Shown here: piece by piece, positions 60,407 through 64,000 of the stretch
Layout: each line of letters begins with the position of its first letter
How positions within the stretch are numbered: position 1 is the stretch's first letter
NCBI GenBank assembly: GCA_050049775.1
Contig: JASFVP010000004.1
Coordinates: forward strand, 1-64,000
Origin: JABDQZ01 sp050049775
Lineage (GTDB): Bacteria > Pseudomonadota > Gammaproteobacteria > Chromatiales > Chromatiaceae
Length of the DNA: 64,000 nucleotides
Reading direction: 5' to 3'
Translations under genes and position numbers: made by a program
The notes under the pieces: generated by a model
What the model saw: the letters and a program-made list of their open reading frames with translations, nothing else
What the model was told of the DNA's origin: nothing
The model's database searches: none

Positions 60407-60435
60407 ACCGCTGTTGTCTTAATCGCGATGCAGAT

Positions 60436-62406
60436 TCAGGCCGTGTCGACCTGAGCCACCTGCAATAACAGATTACCGAATTCATCCACCAGCGCATACC
60501 AGCCGGACGCCACCCAGGTCGTGGCGATGTCCTCGGCGACAATCGCCGGCCCGTCGATACGCTGCCCCAGCGTCAGAGAATCACGTTGATACACCGGTAC
60601 ACCATTACTGGTAACGGTATTTTGCTGACCTGCCCTGGCCGGGCTATATGACAAATCCAGCCGCAGACCAGCACCGGAAACCTGCACGCGAATATTGACC
60701 AACTCCACCGGCATGTCGAGCGCATGACCAAAGCGTTGTTCGTGTAATCGGTGGAAATCCGACTGTACCTGCTGCGAACCACTCCAGGCAATGTTCAACG
60801 TGTTCGACTGACCGGCGTAGCGCAAGTCCAGCGAACGCTTCGTTCGAATGTCGGCTTCATGCTGGCCTTCGGCCAGCAAATCGGCAACGCCTTGCTGGTG
60901 CAGCAGTTCAAACTGCTGCTGCAGATATTCCACGTCCAGTTGCTCAAGCAACGTTAAACGCGTGCGCGACAACTGCCGCCCCGGCGATGTCACCAGCATA
61001 CCCAGTGCCGACAGCACACCGGCATTGGCCGGCACCAGTGCCTGCGACATGCCGAGGTCTTCGGCCAGCGCGCAGACATGCATGCCGCCGGCGCCGCCGA
61101 AACACACCAGTGTGAAATCGCGCGGGTCATAACCTTTCTGCACCGAAATGCGGCGCAAGGCGCGCGCCATGTGTTCGTTGGCGATGCGCACGATGCCAGC
61201 GGCGGTTTGTTCAACACTGAGTCCGGTTTGTTGTGCCAGCCGCTGCATGGCGTATTGCGCGGCTTCAACATCGAGTTTCAAACTGCCGCCAAACGCCGCA
61301 TCATCCGGTATGCGGCCAAGCAACAGATTGGCGTCGGTCACGGTCGGCTGCTCACCACCCTGGCCGTAGCACACCGGACCTGGCTGGGCGCCGGCCGATT
61401 CCGGCCCGACCTGCAACATGCCGCCAGCATCCAGACGTGCGATCGAACCACCGCCCGCACCGATGGTGTGCATGTCGACCATCGGCACCGCCACCGGGTA
61501 AAAATCGATTTTACCGTTGCGGGTCAGACGGAAATCGCCATCGATGAGCGCCACGTCGGTCGAGGTACCGCCCATATCAAAGGTCATGAGGCGTTGTCGC
61601 CCGGAGGCGGCCGCCACGTATTTCGCCCCGACCAGACCACCGGCCGGCCCCGACAGCAACATGCGCACCGCCTGCTTTGCCGCCTGCCCAGCTGCCATGG
61701 TTTCACCGGAACTCTGCATCACCGCCACATGGCTGTGCGGCAAGGCTTGTTGCAGTCGCTGGATATAACCTTCGATCAGCGGACCCACCCAGGCATTGAG
61801 CCAGGTCGCCATGCCGCGTTCGTATTCACCAATCTCGGGCAACACCTCCGACGACAGACTGACGAACAGACCTTTCGGCAACAATTCACGCAGTTGCTGC
61901 TCGACCGACGCATCCAGATAGGAAAACAGCAGATTGATCGCCACGGCGCGCACCTGCAGCTGTGCAATTTTTTCCACCAGTTGTTGCAACTGTCGTGCAT
62001 CCGGCCGTGCCAGCCATTTCCCGTCGGCCGTCATGCGACAATCCAGTTCCAGGCACAATTCCTCAGCCACCGGCGGCGCTATCGGCTGCGGTTGCAGGTT
62101 GTACAATTCACGCCGCGCCTGCCGGCCGATACTGAGCACATCCGCCAGACCGCGATTGGTCACATACGCAGTGCGCACACCCTTGCCTTCGAGCACAGCA
62201 TTGGTCGCCACGGTTGAGCCGTGCACCAGTTGCAAACCTTGCCCCTCAAGGCCGAGTTCCCTGATTCCCTGCAAAATGGCCTGCTCCGGCGCCTGCGGCG
62301 TCGACAACACCTTGTGGGTGCGAATCGACTGGCCATCGTAGAGCACGAAGTCGGTAAATGTGCCGCCGGTGTCCACACCCAGAAACAATGTTGCGCTTTT
62401 ATTCAT
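60436..62406 (-). CDS. Hydantoinase/oxoprolinase family subunit A (HyuA-like)
   Basis: A 656-residue cytoplasmic enzyme of the ASKHA fold. It opens with FLGVDTGGTFTDFVLYDG (Hydant_A_N) and LVHGSTVATNAVLEGKG, then RMLLSGPAGGLVGAKYVAAASG, FDMGGTSTDVALIDG, the HTIGAGGGSIARLDAGGMLQVGPESAGAQPGP region, and ARALRRISVQKGYDPRDFTLVCFGGAGG. The family performs ATP-dependent opening of hydantoins, 5-oxoproline or acetone-type substrates, usually with a HyuB partner. No HyuB gene is adjacent. Substrate unknown. Confidence 0.9.
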   Translation of the reverse strand: MNKSATLFLGVDTGGTFTDFVLYDGQSIRTHKVLSTPQAPEQAILQGIRELGLEGQGLQLVHGSTVATNAVLEGKGVRTAYVTNRGLADVLSIGRQARRELYNLQPQPIAPPVAEELCLELDCRMTADGKWLARPDARQLQQLVEKIAQLQVRAVAINLLFSYLDASVEQQLRELLPKGLFVSLSSEVLPEIGEYERGMATWLNAWVGPLIEGYIQRLQQALPHSHVAVMQSSGETMAAGQAAKQAVRMLLSGPAGGLVGAKYVAAASGRQRLMTFDMGGTSTDVALIDGDFRLTRNGKIDFYPVAVPMVDMHTIGAGGGSIARLDAGGMLQVGPESAGAQPGPVCYGQGGEQPTVTDANLLLGRIPDDAAFGGSLKLDVEAAQYAMQRLAQQTGLSVEQTAAGIVRIANEHMARALRRISVQKGYDPRDFTLVCFGGAGGMHVCALAEDLGMSQALVPANAGVLSALGMLVTSPGRQLSRTRLTLLEQLDVEYLQQQFELLHQQGVADLLAEGQHEADIRTKRSLDLRYAGQSNTLNIAWSGSQQVQSDFHRLHEQRFGHALDMPVELVNIRVQVSGAGLRLDLSYSPARAGQQNTVTSNGVPVYQRDSLTLGQRIDGPAIVAEDIATTWVASGWYALVDEFGNLLLQVAQVDTA

Positions 62407-62512
62407 GCGCGGATTTTACCGTTTGCACGACATAAAAACAGGTTGCACAGCAGGGTTTCCATGCCGCAGCAGTCTGTCATGCGCAACTTGATTTGCTGTA
62501 TGATTTGCCACC
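62407..62512. promoter_or_regulatory. Divergent region between the hyuA-like gene and the ABC transporter
   Basis: A TATGAT -10 candidate lies at 62499-62504, eight bases before the ABC transporter ATG. No good -35 is present (CTGTCA 19 bases upstream is the best) and no ribosome site is seen. The transcript might be leaderless or nearly so. No promoter is clear for the other side. Confidence 0.35.
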
Positions 62513-63223
62513 ATGTCAGCCGTACTTGAAATCAGCGACCTCAGGCATGCCTATGCCGGCAAACAGGTGCTTGATCACATTTCAGTCCGCCTGCAGCAGC
62601 AGGAAATTGTCGGCCTGCTCGGACTCAACGGCGCCGGCAAATCCACCCTGTTAAAACTGCTCGCCGGCGTGTTGCCGAGAAACATCGAACAGATCAAATT
62701 GCCGTCAGACTCTGACAGCGGCCAACACGCCGTCGGTTACCTGGCTGAACGACCGATGTTTTATCCGGAACTCAGCGTCGACGAAAACATCGCTTTCACA
62801 GCGCGGCTCAATGGCGTGCCAAAGCACAAACTCACACAGCGCCTGACCGAGGTGAAACGCGATTGCCAACTGGAAAAGTTTGATAACAAGCTGGCCGGCA
62901 ATCTGTCCAAGGGTTATCAGCAGCGCCTCGGTCTCGCCATGGCGATCGCCCACGAACCGCAATTGCTGTTGCTCGACGAGCCGACCGACGGCCTTGACCC
63001 GGCACAGATGACCGAGACCCATGCACTGATCCGGCGGCTGGCCAACAACTGCTGCATCTTGTTGTCGAGTCACCGGCTCGATGAAATTCGCCAGCTGTGT
63101 TCACGTTTCCTGATTCTTGACCAGGGCAAGCTGCAGTTCGATTCGGACAACGCTACGCAAGCCGAACCGCTGCAGCAGGTGGCGGAGATCTTCAATCACA
63201 TCACCGGAGCCGGCAATACATGA
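62513..63223 (+). CDS. ABC transporter ATP-binding protein
   Basis: A 236-residue ABC ATPase. Walker A is GLNGAGKS (37-44), the signature LSKGYQQRLGLAMA (about 128-141) and Walker B LLLLDEPTDGLDP (about 149-161); the H-loop is in LLSSHRLDEI. This is the DrrA/CcmA/GldA-like exporter class working with separate permeases. It overlaps the permease gene by four bases. Related operons continue with a Gld-type auxiliary protein, not visible here. Substrate unknown. Confidence 0.92.
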   Translation: MSAVLEISDLRHAYAGKQVLDHISVRLQQQEIVGLLGLNGAGKSTLLKLLAGVLPRNIEQIKLPSDSDSGQHAVGYLAERPMFYPELSVDENIAFTARLNGVPKHKLTQRLTEVKRDCQLEKFDNKLAGNLSKGYQQRLGLAMAIAHEPQLLLLDEPTDGLDPAQMTETHALIRRLANNCCILLSSHRLDEIRQLCSRFLILDQGKLQFDSDNATQAEPLQQVAEIFNHITGAGNT

Positions 63224-64000
63224 TCCGGCTGATTGCCAGCAATGAACTGCGCCGCCTGTTCAGCACACCGCTGGCGTGGATGCTGCTGGCGATCGGCCAG
63301 CTGGTGGTCGCCTGGGCTTTATTTACCGAACTGGAAGCCTACGAAAACCTGCAGGCACAACTGGTTGCCAGTGAAAGCAAGCTCGGCCTCACCAGCCTGG
63401 TGCTGATACCAGCGCTACTCAACGGACTCAACATTGTCCTGTTAATGGCACCGTTGCTGACCATGCGTGCTTTTGCCTCCGACCGGCAACACGGCCAACT
63501 GCAACTGTTGCAGGCATCCCCGGCCAGGTCATCCGACATCCTTCTGGGCAAGTATCTATCCATCCTGCTGGTACTGGTGTTGTTCTGGCTGCTGAACCTG
63601 ATCACGTTGCTGAGCCTGAACCTGTTCAGTGGCCTGGATCTCGGCAAGCTATTGGTGTTGTGGAGTGTCGGTCTGCTGGCGCTGAGCAGTTTTGTCGCCA
63701 TCGGCCTGTGGTTTTCCAGCCTGACACGGCAACCGTTACTCGCGGCATTCGCTGCTTATGGCCTGTTGCTGTTACTGCAGTTGTTACCCACCGACAAACC
63801 CGACGGCCTGCTTGCCTGGTTTTCCATCCAGCAACATTTGCAGGCCGCGCAAAACGGCCTGCTGGCAACATCCGACCTGTTGTATTTTATTTTGCTCAGC
63901 CTGTTGTTCCTGAGTCTCACCTGGGTGCGCCTGAGCAACCAGCGTATTGCCCAGCAACAATGGTCCGCGCGCCTGCTCAGCCTGTTGATTCTGGTGTGTT
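63220..64000 (+). CDS. ABC transporter permease, cut off by right edge
   Basis: 260 residues are visible and the frame is open to the end of the window. It starts MIRLIASNELRRLFSTPLAW, followed by a first membrane helix (MLLAIGQLVVAWALF), a periplasmic loop, and further helices at about 65-90, 110-132, 140-165, 170-185 and 225-240. RAFASDRQHGQLQLLQASPARSSDILLGKYLS is the amphipathic cytoplasmic segment typical of ABC-2/GldF/NosY-type exporter permeases. It is translationally coupled to the ATPase gene. Confidence 0.88.
   Translation, partial: MIRLIASNELRRLFSTPLAWMLLAIGQLVVAWALFTELEAYENLQAQLVASESKLGLTSLVLIPALLNGLNIVLLMAPLLTMRAFASDRQHGQLQLLQASPARSSDILLGKYLSILLVLVLFWLLNLITLLSLNLFSGLDLGKLLVLWSVGLLALSSFVAIGLWFSSLTRQPLLAAFAAYGLLLLLQLLPTDKPDGLLAWFSIQQHLQAAQNGLLATSDLLYFILLSLLFLSLTWVRLSNQRIAQQQWSARLLSLLILVC

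Overview
The window is a dense stretch of gammaproteobacterial chromosome, almost entirely coding, with no rRNA, tRNA, prophage, insertion sequence or CRISPR that I can see. Gene content and order (chemosensory pil/chp genes next to gshB, tonB, algH, ruvX, pyrRBC', pilTU, yggS, proC, yggT; then rpmG, rpmB, radC, coaBC, dut, algC, argB, slmA, pyrE and an exonuclease III gene) closely follow two chromosomal blocks I know from Pseudomonas. Calvin-subtype aldolase, a tkt-gap-pgk-pyk-fba cluster, TusA, DsrE2 and a periplasmic rhodanese point instead to a sulfur-metabolising, possibly autotrophic lineage (Chromatiales-like). That placement is an inference; no RuBisCO, phosphoribulokinase, sox or dsrAB genes lie in the window.

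Layout. 1-2779: a chemoreceptor cut by the left edge, a ParS-like protein and an unknown protein, all on the minus strand. 2843-4963: purC, a glutaredoxin-like gene and srkA. 5042-12004: minus-strand central carbon operon tkt-gap-pgk-pyk-fba with an internal terminator and RNA hairpins. 12267-17332: a thioredoxin-like gene, then the S-adenosylmethionine cycle metK-ahcY-metF with an S-adenosylhomocysteine (SAH) riboswitch before ahcY, then rsmE. 17363-29196: minus-strand Pil-Chp operon (pilG, pilH, pilI, pilJ, chpA, chpC) preceded by a periplasmic rhodanese and a small exported protein. 29458-37118: gshB, apbE, tonB, algH, ruvX, pyrR, pyrB, pyrC', pyrK, tightly packed. 37112-39332: pilU and pilT. 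39474-46310: yggS, a TetR-tusA-dsrE2 module with two matching operator-like sites, proC, yggT, yggU, a dynamin-like GTPase and a DUF4426 protein. 46332-49326: membrane transporters and exonuclease III. 49471-57742: pyrE, a TauE-like permease, a DUF4124 protein, slmA, argB, algC, dut, coaBC. 57891-60406: radC, rpmB-rpmG and an EAL/HDOD protein. 60436-64000: an orphan hydantoinase A-like gene and an ABC exporter cut by the right edge.

Functional themes. The cell moves or senses surfaces with type IV pili (two retraction ATPases plus a full Chp phosphorelay, but no linked methylation enzymes) and probably also swims, since the chemoreceptor has a good flagellar sigma-28 promoter. The carbon operon can serve glycolysis or the Calvin cycle. 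Pyrimidine synthesis uses the pseudomonad-type aspartate transcarbamoylase with an inactive dihydroorotase-like partner, and adds a PyrK electron-transfer subunit. Sulfur handling is represented by TusA, DsrE2 and the rhodanese. The most interesting points are the TetR-tusA-dsrE2 module with its shared operators, the dynamin-like GTPase in the proC-yggT-yggU locus, the rhodanese leading the chemosensory operon, the exonuclease III that keeps its catalytic residues at the pseudomonad crc position, and the RNA structures within the carbon operon.
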